DNA of 64,000 nt, from the NCBI RefSeq assembly GCF_029873475.1, contig NZ_CP123499.1:2418001-2482000 (forward strand). Direction: 5' to 3'. The position numbers and the translations under genes were made by a program. The notes beneath the pieces are model-generated. The model saw only the letters and a list, made by a program, of their open reading frames with translations, made no database searches and was not told the origin of the DNA. Positions 45,534 to 54,061 of the stretch are shown here, piece by piece (position 1 is the first letter of the stretch; each line of letters starts with the position of its first letter). Origin of the DNA: Arsenophonus sp. aPb. Lineage in GTDB: Bacteria > Pseudomonadota > Gammaproteobacteria > Enterobacterales > Enterobacteriaceae.

Positions 45534-45579
45534 TTTTTTTGCTTATAAATCTCGCCCGGTCTTTCCCTTAACCAAAATA

Positions 45580-45975
45580 CTAAGTTTCTAAGGTTTCAAG
45601 CTGACGTCTGAGACGGAGATAATTTCGCTCAGCGTCAGGCGCCTATCGAGTAGTTTTACATCATCCACGCTGTTGGTAGCGGTAATATTGTCGGACTTTG
45701 CACATGCTGCTTTTACATTCAACTACTTAGTACCATTATGCAAGTTGTTAGCAAGCTTAGTAATTTCAGCTTTCGCATGAGTCAGTTCCTGTGTCCTTAT
45801 AGTATCCAGTTAATGCAGTAATTTCAGTTCTTTTAAATAACTAATCTTAAGTTCTGTCACTTATCGAATTCATCCCTCAACTGATTATATTGATATTTCA
45901 GTTGAGCGTAATGATTATATAAAAACGTGAGTAATACTGAGGCTAGTATGGCGATTTATGCTATTGCTAATAACG
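45580..45975 (-). pseudogene. Phage Rz (i-spanin) pseudogene, fullest copy
   Basis: Read on the minus strand: an N-terminal membrane anchor IAILASVLLTFLYNHYAQL, then QYNQLRDEFDK, a stop, ELTHAKAEITKLANNLHNG, QLNVKAAC, DDVKLLDRRLTLSE and RLRRQLETLET. That is the order of lambda Rz (anchor, coiled coil, RRLHIKAVC-like segment, AERDYFxLR end). At least three stops or shifts. It indicates a lambdoid-type lysis cassette. Confidence 0.72.
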
Positions 45976-46611
45976 TTTTATATCAGAAATTTGGCAGAAA
46001 ATATTATTAATTCAGTTGTGACAAATGATCCAAAAACTTCAGAAAATATACAAATGTCTGACTTTTTTCTTGGTGCAATTATGAGTTCATATCAAAAGAA
46101 AATATTTTCTAATACTAAAGAAGAACTAATAAAAAAAAATAGCGCATAACCCTGGCCTGGATGGAATAGCCTATATCATGATACTGGCCGACAGAAAGGA
46201 AATTTAATATATAACTTTTCCATGATAAAACACTTGGGCCAAGAGACATCGAAACAAAAATGTAAAATTATCTGTTCCATTTAACCGCTTTTTTATTACA
46301 CATAGGGCCATTAATACTTACCTTACATACCTAGATGGATAACAAAGGAAACTCAGTGTTAGTGACCTTATGTGTGGTTAAAATAAAAAAGGATCTAACG
46401 ATTGTCAGTATTTATTTAGGCCAGATTTAAAAAACCGATTGTCCTTTTCTTGTTACCCTTAAATACCATGAACTAAAGCCTTAATAGTTGTTTAACATAA
46501 AACACTATTTTTCCTATGTATTATTTTTTCCTATGTCTTAGTAAGAACAGCCAATATTTAATTAAACAAAAAATAATTTGATTAACATATGAAAATTGTG
46601 TGAGGTGAGAT
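45976..46611. other. Non-coding gap between Rz and AlpA-like remnants
   Basis: About 640 bases. A 63-codon frame at 45958-46149 is antisense to the Rz remnant at its start and unsupported. No other feature recognised. Confidence 0.4.
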
Positions 46612-46801
46612 ATGTCTATTAACTACATAAAACGTAATGAAATGTTACAAACTAACGGGCAAAAGCAAAACGACACTCTGGCGCATGTATGCAATCAGAA
46701 ATGAATTTCCAAGGCCAGAAAAAACAAAAAATGGAACATTTCTCGGTTGGCCAGAAAATATAGACGATGAATGAGTTAGAAGTGAAAAACAAAGCCAGTA
46801 A
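46612..46801 (+). pseudogene. AlpA-family phage regulator, pseudogene
   Basis: ATG at 46612 with GAGGTGAGAT upstream. MSINYIKRNEMLQ is followed by one extra A (near 46651); in the next frame LTGKSKTTLWRMYAIRNEF and PRPEKTKNGTFLGWPENIDDE follow, then a TGA where the copy at 42605 has TGG (DEWV), and SEKQSQ. The LTGxSxxTLWR...FPxPxx...xGWxExxIDEW pattern is that of AlpA/excisionase-like helix-turn-helix proteins. So one frameshift and one nonsense change. Lies next to the tRNA target, as such regulators usually do in integrated elements. Confidence 0.75.
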
Positions 46802-46869
46802 CTTGACCCATTACTTGACCTGCGTTAATCATCAATCTATTTATTTTTGATGTAACCCATTGAAATAAC

Positions 46870-46946
46870 TGGCACGCCCTACAGGATTCGAACCTGTGAC
46901 CTACGGCTTAGAAGGCCGTTGCTCTATCCAGCTGAGCTAAGGGCGC
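46870..46946 (-). tRNA. argU: tRNA-Arg (anticodon TCT), argU-like
   Basis: 77 bases on the minus strand. GCGCCCTTAGCTCAGCTGG forms the acceptor start and D-arm, the anticodon arm is CGGCCTTCTAAGCCG with anticodon TCT, the T-arm CAGGTTCGAATCCTG, and the 3' end CCA is encoded. Nearly identical to E. coli argU, which likewise lies near folD and is the integration site of the DLP12 prophage. Intact cloverleaf. Confidence 0.97.
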
Positions 46947-47133
46947 ATAGAAAAAGGCTGATTCAATAATAAAATAATGTCGTTGGATTATACGGTTGCT
47001 GAGCACTGAGTCAACGTCTTTTCAGTGACAAATGATCTATCTGCTCATTTTCTGGCTACTAATAAAACTGACAGCATCGCTTTCTTCTGACAAAATAGCA
47101 ATATCGCAATGTTTTTATGGATTAACTAAATAA

Positions 47134-48006
47134 ATGTCAGCAAAAATTATTGATGGAAAAATGATTTCCGAAACAATCAGACAGGAAGTAGCCGAAAAAG
47201 TTAAATTGAGACTTTCACTAGGCAAGCGAGCTCCCGGACTTGCAGTCATTTTGGTCGGTAATGATGCGGCTTCACAGATCTACGTCAACAGTAAACGTCG
47301 CACTTGTGAAGCGGTTGGCTTTATTTCTCGCTCATACGATTTAGCGGAAAAAACCACCGAGTCTGAACTTTTACAATTAATTGATCAACTTAATAACGAT
47401 AAGGCAATTGATGGGATCCTGGTTCAATTACCGCTACCTAAGACTATTGACTATATCAAGATATTAGAGCATATCCATCCTGATAAAGATGTTGACGGTT
47501 TTCATCCTTATAACATAGGTCGCCTTTGTCAACGTGCCCCAAGATTACGACCTTGCACACCTCGCGGTATTATTACCTTACTTGAACGCTACCAAATTAA
47601 TCTTCTTGGTTTAAATGCGGTTATTGTTGGTGCTTCAAATATCGTAGGCCGTCCTATGAGTCTGGAATTGCTACTTGCCGGTTGTACAACTACCGTTGCC
47701 CACCGTTTTACCACTAATTTACGTCATCATGTAGAGCAAGCTGATTTGCTAGTCGTGGCTATTGGTAAAGCAAATTTTATTCCCGGTGAATGGATAAAAC
47801 CTGGTGCGATTGTTATGGATGTGGGCATTAATCGGCTAGAAAATGGAAAAGTCACCGGCGATGTCTGTTATCAAGAAGCACAACAACGCGCTAGTTGGAT
47901 CACCCCTGTACCTGGTGGTGTTGGCCCAATGACGGTGGCTACACTAATGCAAAATACCTTACAAGCTTGTGAGGAATATCATGATATTCAGAATACTTAC
48001 CCATAG
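47134..48006 (+). CDS. folD: Methylenetetrahydrofolate dehydrogenase/cyclohydrolase FolD
   Basis: Bifunctional folate enzyme giving 10-formyl-THF from methylene-THF with NADP. 290 residues (E. coli 288). Visible: catalytic Lys in YVNSKRRTCEAVG, DGILVQLPLP, KDVDGFHPYNIGRL, PCTPRGI, GASNIVGRPM (NADP) and the C-terminal PVPGGVGPMTVATL. It lies eight bases before ybcJ; both are in the same direction and probably share a transcript. Confidence 0.98.
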   Translation: MSAKIIDGKMISETIRQEVAEKVKLRLSLGKRAPGLAVILVGNDAASQIYVNSKRRTCEAVGFISRSYDLAEKTTESELLQLIDQLNNDKAIDGILVQLPLPKTIDYIKILEHIHPDKDVDGFHPYNIGRLCQRAPRLRPCTPRGIITLLERYQINLLGLNAVIVGASNIVGRPMSLELLLAGCTTTVAHRFTTNLRHHVEQADLLVVAIGKANFIPGEWIKPGAIVMDVGINRLENGKVTGDVCYQEAQQRASWITPVPGGVGPMTVATLMQNTLQACEEYHDIQNTYP

Positions 48007-48014
48007 GCGATAAA

Positions 48015-48227
48015 ATGGAAATTTTTCATCTTGATGGCCAACCCTATATTAAATTATGTGATTTATTAAAATTGCAAGGTTGGGTCGAAAGTGGAGCCGC
48101 AGCCAAAGCGCTTATTGCCCAAGGTGAGGTAAAAGTTGATGGTGAAGTTGAAACCCGCAAACGCTGTAAAATTAGCCAAAATAATATTGTCACTTTAGCT
48201 AATAACTGCGTCATAGTTAAAGAGTAA
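48015..48227 (+). CDS. ybcJ: S4-domain RNA-binding protein YbcJ
   Basis: 70 residues (E. coli 70) with one S4 fold: CDLLKLQGWVESGAAAKALI, GEVKVDGEVETRKRCKI. Binds RNA in the E. coli study of its fold; cellular target unknown. Eight bases after folD; terminator follows. Confidence 0.95.
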   Translation: MEIFHLDGQPYIKLCDLLKLQGWVESGAAAKALIAQGEVKVDGEVETRKRCKISQNNIVTLANNCVIVKE

Positions 48228-48253
48228 TCATTAGTTATAAAAAAATTAACAAT

Positions 48254-48280
48254 GCCCCTTATAACGGGGCTAAATTTTTG
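48254..48280 (+). terminator. Terminator after ybcJ
   Basis: Stem GCCCC / GGGGC with a seven-base loop and TAAATTTTT, 27 bases after the stop. Confidence 0.8.
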
Positions 48281-48358
48281 CTTAAACTTCATTCGTTTTT
48301 AAATAATGTCTTGCTGCTTTTAAAGCTAATGAATAAATATTTTATAATATTATTCTTA

Positions 48359-48547
48359 TCAGATAACAATGGAAATATTTTCTTCTGTTTCTGGGGCAGA
48401 AATTATTCTGGCTAAACTTTCTAATGTTTTAAAGGTACAAGAACATCTTATGTTTTGACATTGATAATAAGATTCCTTTGTTTTATTAGTTAAGTAACGG
48501 CTCGTTCTAATATGAGCGTTATTTTTACAAACTGGGCAACGCATCAT
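48359..48547 (-). CDS. P2 Ogr/Delta-family zinc-finger transcription activator
   Basis: 62 residues from the ATG at 48547; AGGAGG lies five bases upstream, so the GTG at 48553 is not the start. Reads MMRCPVCKNNAHIRTSRYLT, then TKESYYQCQNIRCSCTFKTLES, the zinc-finger pattern CPxC...CQNxxCxxTF of Ogr (72 aa in P2), which activates late promoters of P2-like phages with RNA polymerase alpha. No P2 late genes adjoin, so it is a surviving single gene. Its frame is intact. Confidence 0.88.
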   Translation of the reverse strand: MMRCPVCKNNAHIRTSRYLTNKTKESYYQCQNIRCSCTFKTLESLARIISAPETEENISIVI

Positions 48548-48553
48548 ATACAC

Positions 48554-48924
48554 CTCCTAAAACTTAAGATTGTATAATTCATTTAGAGGTAAAATGATCT
48601 GTTTTCGTTATAAATCTCTACCTTTTACTTCAGTATTAACACTATTCAAATTAATATCCATTGAAAAATGGAACATCAGTTCGTTATACCAAGGTTAGAT
48701 AATAAGAACCATCTATTTTTTGTTATTTTTTGTTGATTATTTGATATTTCAAGATAGTTACCACTACCTACATCACTACTTACGGTTGGCTTATTTTAAG
48801 CAACAAACGGGCGTTTTTATCCTTTTTTGTTGTGTGGTTGACGACAGATTTTTTTAACGTTAAATATTTATTTTTTTATTGTTAAATTAAAGACTCCTAT
48901 AAAGAAAGGAGATTAAATTAAATC
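48554..48924. other. Upstream region of the levansucrase gene
   Basis: About 370 bases without a gene. AT-rich; a TTGTTGTGTGG...TTGACGACA stretch at 48828-48845 could be a promoter. No operator recognised. Confidence 0.4.
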
Positions 48925-50172
48925 ATGGACATATTAAGAGACAGGGTTATTACTAGTTGTTGGACTCGAGCTGATGCACTTAAGGTTCATTTCGATGATC
49001 CAACAACAACGCAACCCAAGGTCAGTATTGACTTTCCCGTTATGAGTGAAAAGTTGTTTATCTGGGATACCATGCCATTACGAGATCTTGACGGCAATAT
49101 TGTTTCAGTGAATGGTTGGTCAATTATTTTTACGCTTACGGCAGTCAAGCAACCTGACCGATTTAAAGACAAAAATGGTAATTACGATATTGTAAAAGAC
49201 TGGAATGATCGACATGGTCGAGCTCGCATGTGCTTTTGGTATGCCAAAGATAGCAAGAGTTGGCAATACGGTGGACGAGTAATGAACGATGGTGTATCAC
49301 CAACTGAGCGTGAATGGGCCGGTACTCCTATTTTACTAAACGATAACGGGGATATTGATCTTTATTATACTTGTGTGACACCTGGAGCCACTATTGCTAA
49401 AGTTAGTGGTAAAGTGCAAACTGACAAAAATAGTGTAAAACTAAGTGGCTTTGACAAGGTTATTTCGCTTTTCTCTGCCGATGGTGTTTATTACCAGACA
49501 GAAGAACAGAATGAGTATTGGAATTTCCGCGATCCCTGTCCTTTTATTGATCCCAATGATGGCAATCTTTATATGGTCTTTGAAGGTAATGTCGCTGGCG
49601 ACAGAGGCTCTCACATTATTTCTAGCGATGATATGGGCGATGTGCCACCAGGTTTTCAGGATGTGGGTGGTGCTAAGTATCAGGTTGGTTGCATTGGTTT
49701 TGCGGTTGCAAAAGACAGCGCAGGAAATAGTTGGGAGATACTTCCTCCCTTGATCACTGCCGTGGGTGTGAATGATCAAACTGAGCGCCCACATTTTGTG
49801 TTTAAAGATGAAAAATATTATCTTTTTACTATTAGTCATCAATACACCTATGCCGATGGTTTGAAAGGCCCGGATGGTGTTTATGGTTTTGTCAGCGATT
49901 CATTATTCGGCCCCTACACACCACTTAACGGCTCTGGGTTAGTGTTAGGTAACCCATCTTCCCAACCATTTCAAACTTACTCACATTATGTTATGCCTAA
50001 TGGTCTTGTCACTTCATTTATTGATAATGTTCCTGGTCGTGGTGACAAATTTCGTGTAGGTGGTACCGAAGCGCCGACAGTTCAAATTAAAATTGTCGGA
50101 AATAGAACTTTTGTCGTCAAGCAGTTTGATTATGGCTTTATTCCACCCATAAAAAATGTGGTGGTAAGGTAG
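48925..50172 (+). CDS. lsc: Levansucrase (GH68)
   Basis: Fructosyltransferase that splits sucrose and polymerises fructose to levan. 415 residues, the length of Erwinia amylovora Lsc, and aligning along the whole protein. Catalytic triad of GH68: nucleophile Asp48 (FIWDTMPLRD), Asp203 in RDP (WNFRDPCPF), acid/base Glu287 (QTERPHFVF). No signal peptide; Gram-negative Lsc is secreted without a classical signal. The AGGAG lies 13 bases before the ATG, longer than usual. No sucrose transporter or fructokinase adjoins. Nearest matches I know are plant-associated Erwinia, so a transferred gene is likely. Terminator follows. Confidence 0.95.
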   Translation: MDILRDRVITSCWTRADALKVHFDDPTTTQPKVSIDFPVMSEKLFIWDTMPLRDLDGNIVSVNGWSIIFTLTAVKQPDRFKDKNGNYDIVKDWNDRHGRARMCFWYAKDSKSWQYGGRVMNDGVSPTEREWAGTPILLNDNGDIDLYYTCVTPGATIAKVSGKVQTDKNSVKLSGFDKVISLFSADGVYYQTEEQNEYWNFRDPCPFIDPNDGNLYMVFEGNVAGDRGSHIISSDDMGDVPPGFQDVGGAKYQVGCIGFAVAKDSAGNSWEILPPLITAVGVNDQTERPHFVFKDEKYYLFTISHQYTYADGLKGPDGVYGFVSDSLFGPYTPLNGSGLVLGNPSSQPFQTYSHYVMPNGLVTSFIDNVPGRGDKFRVGGTEAPTVQIKIVGNRTFVVKQFDYGFIPPIKNVVVR

Positions 50173-50513
50173 ATCAAATTTACTTATATTGAGTGAAATT
50201 TAGCTCTGTTTTTTTATTATAAAATATCAAGTAAGTAATAAATATTGAGGCATGGCTTTAAAACAATTAAATCTCATTAATATACTTAACCACCTATTCC
50301 GATGGTGGTTTTAATTTCACTATAAAACAGATAAAAACTTATTGTTCTGATTATTATCAATGCCAAAAACAGATATTAGAACCATTATTTTTACCATCTT
50401 AAACATCAAATAAAACAACATTATTATCCATCAATCGTTAGCTACCGTTTAAATTAATAATGGTATGATAATCTATTCCATTATCTATTGAATTTTAACT
50501 GGAAATGTTCTAT
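50173..50513. other. Intergenic region between lsc and cysS
   Basis: Contains the lsc terminator near 50288 and about 200 bases of AT-rich DNA; nothing else recognised. Confidence 0.4.
50288..50317 (+). terminator. Terminator downstream of lsc
   Basis: Arms AACCACC / GGTGGTT and TTTTAATTT, about 115 bases after the lsc stop. Confidence 0.75.
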
Positions 50514-51905
50514 TTACTTACGACGCCATACAGTTCCTTGCGGACTATCTTCTAATATAATACCCATTCTGGTCAGTTCATCACGCGCCGAATCAGCCTG
50601 TGCCCAGAGTTTGTTTTTGCGAGCATCATTACGTTGCTTAATTAATGCCTCAATTTTTTCTATTTCAGCACTGTGAGAAACTTGTGCGCGACTTTGTAAG
50701 AATTGTTCCGGATTTTGCGTTAATAACCCTAATATATTTGCTAATTGACGTAATTGTACGGCTAACTCATTCGCCATTGCTATATCATCGACTTTCAATC
50801 GATTAATTTCTCTTGCCAAATCAAATAGCACTGAATAGGCCTCTGGCGTATTAAAATCATCATTCATGGCTGCCATAAAACGCTGCTTAAATATTTCATT
50901 ATCAGCAGATTTTGCATTATTAGAATCGGTATCGCGTAAAGCGGTATAAAGACGCTCAAGTGATGTGCGAGCTTGCTTTAAATTTTCTTCGGTATAATTT
51001 AATTGACTACGATAATGCCCTGATAATAAGAAATAACGCACCGTTTCGGCATCATAATGCGCCAATACATCACGGATGGTAAAGAAATTATTTAATGATT
51101 TTGACATTTTCTCCCGATCAACCATAACCATTCCAGTATGCATCCAATAGTTTACATATGGCCCATCATGAGCACAGGTTGATTGCGCTATTTCATTTTC
51201 ATGATGCGGAAACATCAAATCTGCCCCACCACCATGAATATCAAAATGTTCACCCAGTTGTTTACCATTCATGGCAGAGCATTCAATATGCCAACCTGGT
51301 CGCCCATCTCCCCAAGGAGAAGACCAACTTGGCTCATTGGGTTTGGACATTTTCCATAACACAAAATCCAATGGATTGCGCTTGGCATCAGCGACTTCAA
51401 CACGCGCCCCTGCTTGTAATTGCTCAAGATCTTGGCGGGATAACAGACCGTAATCCGGATCGCTATTAATAGCGAACATGACATCGCCGTTATCGGCAAT
51501 ATAAGCATGGCCGCGTTTAAGTAGTCGCTCAGTCAAAGCGATAATTTCTTTAATATGATGCGTTGCACTTGGTTCAAAGTCGGGCCGTAAAATATTTAAG
51601 GCATCAAAGTCTTTATACATTTCAATCAGCATACGTGATGTTAAAGCGTCACATGTCTCATTATTTTCTGCGGCCCGCTTGATGATTTTGTCATCCACGT
51701 CAGTGATATTACGTACATAGGTCAAATCATAACCAAGATAACGCAAATAACGACTAATCACATCAAAAGCAACAAAGGTTCTGCCATGGCCGATATGGCA
51801 TAAATCATAAATAGTAACACCACACACATACATACCAATTTTGCCTGGCGTAATCGGTCTAAACTCTTCTTTTTGACGACTTAGTGTATTATAAATTTTC
51901 AACAT
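50514..51905 (-). CDS. cysS: Cysteinyl-tRNA synthetase
   Basis: Charges tRNA-Cys. The true start is the ATG at 51905 (463 aa; E. coli 461), giving MLKIYNTLSRQKEEF; the frame runs on upstream but those residues do not belong to CysS. HIGH motif as HIGHGRT, zinc-site Cys in MYVCGVTIYD and WHIECSAM, and KMSKS loop DREKMSKSLNNF are present. Divergent from ppiB, as in E. coli. Confidence 0.98.
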   Translation of the reverse strand: MLKIYNTLSRQKEEFRPITPGKIGMYVCGVTIYDLCHIGHGRTFVAFDVISRYLRYLGYDLTYVRNITDVDDKIIKRAAENNETCDALTSRMLIEMYKDFDALNILRPDFEPSATHHIKEIIALTERLLKRGHAYIADNGDVMFAINSDPDYGLLSRQDLEQLQAGARVEVADAKRNPLDFVLWKMSKPNEPSWSSPWGDGRPGWHIECSAMNGKQLGEHFDIHGGGADLMFPHHENEIAQSTCAHDGPYVNYWMHTGMVMVDREKMSKSLNNFFTIRDVLAHYDAETVRYFLLSGHYRSQLNYTEENLKQARTSLERLYTALRDTDSNNAKSADNEIFKQRFMAAMNDDFNTPEAYSVLFDLAREINRLKVDDIAMANELAVQLRQLANILGLLTQNPEQFLQSRAQVSHSAEIEKIEALIKQRNDARKNKLWAQADSARDELTRMGIILEDSPQGTVWRRK

Positions 51906-52174
51906 TGAGACTTTTTCCATCATCAGCGGTACTTGCGGTAAATGGTTTACTTTGATCACAAGGCGATGCAATATGCCCTTGCTACCAATAAACATTGCTA
52001 TTGGAGCCCTATATTCTGAGTTATGCAACTACGCCGCGCAAGGAAATTATTCAATATTCCACAAATACTGACGTAATCAGCCCAATATGGTATAAAATAG
52101 TTGATCTACTTTAAATTGTGATTATTTGCTTTTGATTTTTACATTACATATAACGATTTATCAGGATAGTGATT

Positions 52175-52669
52175 ATGGTAACTTTTCACACTAATTTTGG
52201 CGATATTGTCATTAAAACCTTTGATGAAAAATCGCCAATAACGGTAAAAAATTTTTTAAGCTATTGTCGTGATGGATTTTACGATAATACGATTTTTCAT
52301 CGCGTTATTAATGGTTTTATGATCCAAGGTGGCGGTTTTGAACCTGGAATGCAGCAAAAAACGACTAAGGATCCAATAAAAAATGAAGCGAATAACGGCT
52401 TAAAAAATAACCGTGGCACTCTTGCGATGGCTAGAACCAATGATCCCCATTCAGCAACAGCACAGTTCTTTATTAATGTTGTCGACAACGACTTTCTAAA
52501 TTTCCGTTCAGAGCAGGAAAGTGGTTGGGGTTATTGTGTCTTTGGGGAAGTGGTTGAAGGAATGGATATTGTTGATAAAATTAAAGGGGTCGATACAGGT
52601 CGTAGTGGCTTACATCAAGATGTACCAATTAAAGATGTTATCATTCAACGCGTAACAGTTAACGAATAA
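52175..52669 (+). CDS. ppiB: Peptidyl-prolyl cis-trans isomerase B
   Basis: Cytosolic cyclophilin. 164 residues from the ATG at 52175 (E. coli 164), with AGGA eight bases upstream; GTG at 52169 is too near that site. FHRVINGFMIQGGGFEPG, ATAQFFINVVDNDFLN and WGYCVFGEVVEGMDIVD are the cyclophilin core with catalytic Arg. lpxH follows after nine bases. Confidence 0.97.
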   Translation: MVTFHTNFGDIVIKTFDEKSPITVKNFLSYCRDGFYDNTIFHRVINGFMIQGGGFEPGMQQKTTKDPIKNEANNGLKNNRGTLAMARTNDPHSATAQFFINVVDNDFLNFRSEQESGWGYCVFGEVVEGMDIVDKIKGVDTGRSGLHQDVPIKDVIIQRVTVNE

Positions 52670-52678
52670 TTACAAACT

Positions 52679-53404
52679 ATGGCAATCTTATTTATTGCTG
52701 ACTTGCATTTAAGTGAAAAAGAGCCGGCTATCACTGCCGGTTTCCTGCATTTCTTACGCGAACAAGCGAGTCAAGCTAAGGCTTTGTATATTTTAGGTGA
52801 TTTTTTTGATTATTGGATCGGTGATGATGATCCCAGCCTACTACATGAAGCAATAGCGCAGGAACTCAAAGAACTACAAAGTAAAGGCGTCCCTTGCTAC
52901 TTTATTCATGGTAATCGTGATTTTTTACTGGGTAAAAAATTTGCCAAAGAAAGTGGCATGACCTTATTACCGGCGGAGAAAGTGTTAACACTACATGGCC
53001 ATCATATCCTCATTTTACATGGTGATACGCTTTGTACTGATGATATTTCCTATCAGCGTTATCGAAAACGAGTATATAATCGCTGGTTACAACGGCTATT
53101 TTTAGCGCTTCCCTTATCAACCCGCCACCGTATCGCTGAAAGAATGCGTAAGAATAGCCAATCTGCCACCCGACTTAAGCCAGAATACATTACAGATGTC
53201 AATGAACAAGCGGTAATTGAAAAATTTCGGAAATATCAAGTCGATTGGATGATCCACGGCCATACGCATCGTCCGGCGATCCATGAAATTAATGTTAATG
53301 GTAAAATATTACACCGAGCAGTGTTAGGTGCCTGGGATCAAAATGGCTCAGTGATCAAAATAACGCCTAAAGCTATTGAGTTGCTTCATTTTCCTTTTTA
53401 TTAA
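52679..53404 (+). CDS. lpxH: UDP-2,3-diacylglucosamine hydrolase LpxH
   Basis: Releases UMP in lipid A synthesis. 241 residues (E. coli 240). Metallophosphoesterase ligands in order: DLHLSE, GDFFDYWIGDD, GNRDFL, LHGDTLCTDD, and HGHTHRP. Close behind ppiB, same operon. Confidence 0.97.
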   Translation: MAILFIADLHLSEKEPAITAGFLHFLREQASQAKALYILGDFFDYWIGDDDPSLLHEAIAQELKELQSKGVPCYFIHGNRDFLLGKKFAKESGMTLLPAEKVLTLHGHHILILHGDTLCTDDISYQRYRKRVYNRWLQRLFLALPLSTRHRIAERMRKNSQSATRLKPEYITDVNEQAVIEKFRKYQVDWMIHGHTHRPAIHEINVNGKILHRAVLGAWDQNGSVIKITPKAIELLHFPFY

Positions 53405-53442
53405 CATTTCCCATCTCAGTATAATCCTGCGATGAAAAAACT

Positions 53443-53458
53443 AGGCAAACGTTTTCCT
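53443..53458 (+). promoter_or_regulatory. PurR box upstream of purE
   Basis: AGGCAAACGTTTTCCT fits the PurR consensus ANGCAANCGNTTNCNT at every fixed position. It lies 73 bases before the purE start. PurR with hypoxanthine or guanine represses purEK in enterobacteria. Confidence 0.88.
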
Positions 53459-53530
53459 TCTTTATTGGCCATGATATGATCTCACTTAATTTGCCATCAA
53501 TAAATGACTTAAAGCAGGAGCAACAAATTA

Positions 53531-54061
53531 ATGATCGCTCAATTTGATGCACAAAAATCGTCACATTCTAGCCCCAAAATTGCCATCGTTATGGGTTCCA
53601 AAAGCGACTGGAGCACGATGAAATATGCTGCCGATATACTCTGCGAACTCACACTATCTCATCACGTAGAAATTGTTTCTGCTCATCGCACGCCAGATAA
53701 ACTCTTCAAATTTGCTGAACAAGCAAAAGAAAAAGGATTTCAGGTTATCATTGCTGGTGCTGGTGGAGCCGCACATTTACCCGGTATGCTAGCGGCTAAA
53801 ACGTTAATTCCTGTTTTTGGCGTCCCTGTCGTAACCGCGACGCTTAATGGTATTGATAGTCTTTATTCAATCGTGCAAATGCCAAAGGGTATTCCGGTGG
53901 CTACTTTTGCAATTGGTAAAGCAGGGGCAGCGAATGCAGCATTATTGGCAGCCCAATTCCTAGCTGGCACAGATAGTGAGCTTTATAAGCGTTTATTAAA
54001 CTGGCGTTTAAAACAAACTAATGATGTCTTAAGCCATCCCGATCCGCGGGAGGTGGAATGA
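53531..54061 (+). CDS. purE: 5-(carboxyamino)imidazole ribonucleotide mutase PurE
   Basis: Purine synthesis, N5-CAIR to CAIR. 176 residues (E. coli 169, the extra lies at the N-terminus). VMGSKSDWSTM, SAHRTPDKL with the essential His, GAGGAAHLPGM and PKGIPVATFAIGKAGAANA are present. Start follows GGAG at good spacing. Overlaps purK by four bases. Confidence 0.98.
   Translation: MIAQFDAQKSSHSSPKIAIVMGSKSDWSTMKYAADILCELTLSHHVEIVSAHRTPDKLFKFAEQAKEKGFQVIIAGAGGAAHLPGMLAAKTLIPVFGVPVVTATLNGIDSLYSIVQMPKGIPVATFAIGKAGAANAALLAAQFLAGTDSELYKRLLNWRLKQTNDVLSHPDPREVE

Noticed and set aside
45958..46149. 63-codon frame
   Set aside because: Begins antisense to the Rz remnant, no ribosome-binding site, no known family.
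49441..49842. Long frames on both strands inside the levansucrase gene
   Set aside because: Shadows of a strongly conserved GH68 coding sequence.
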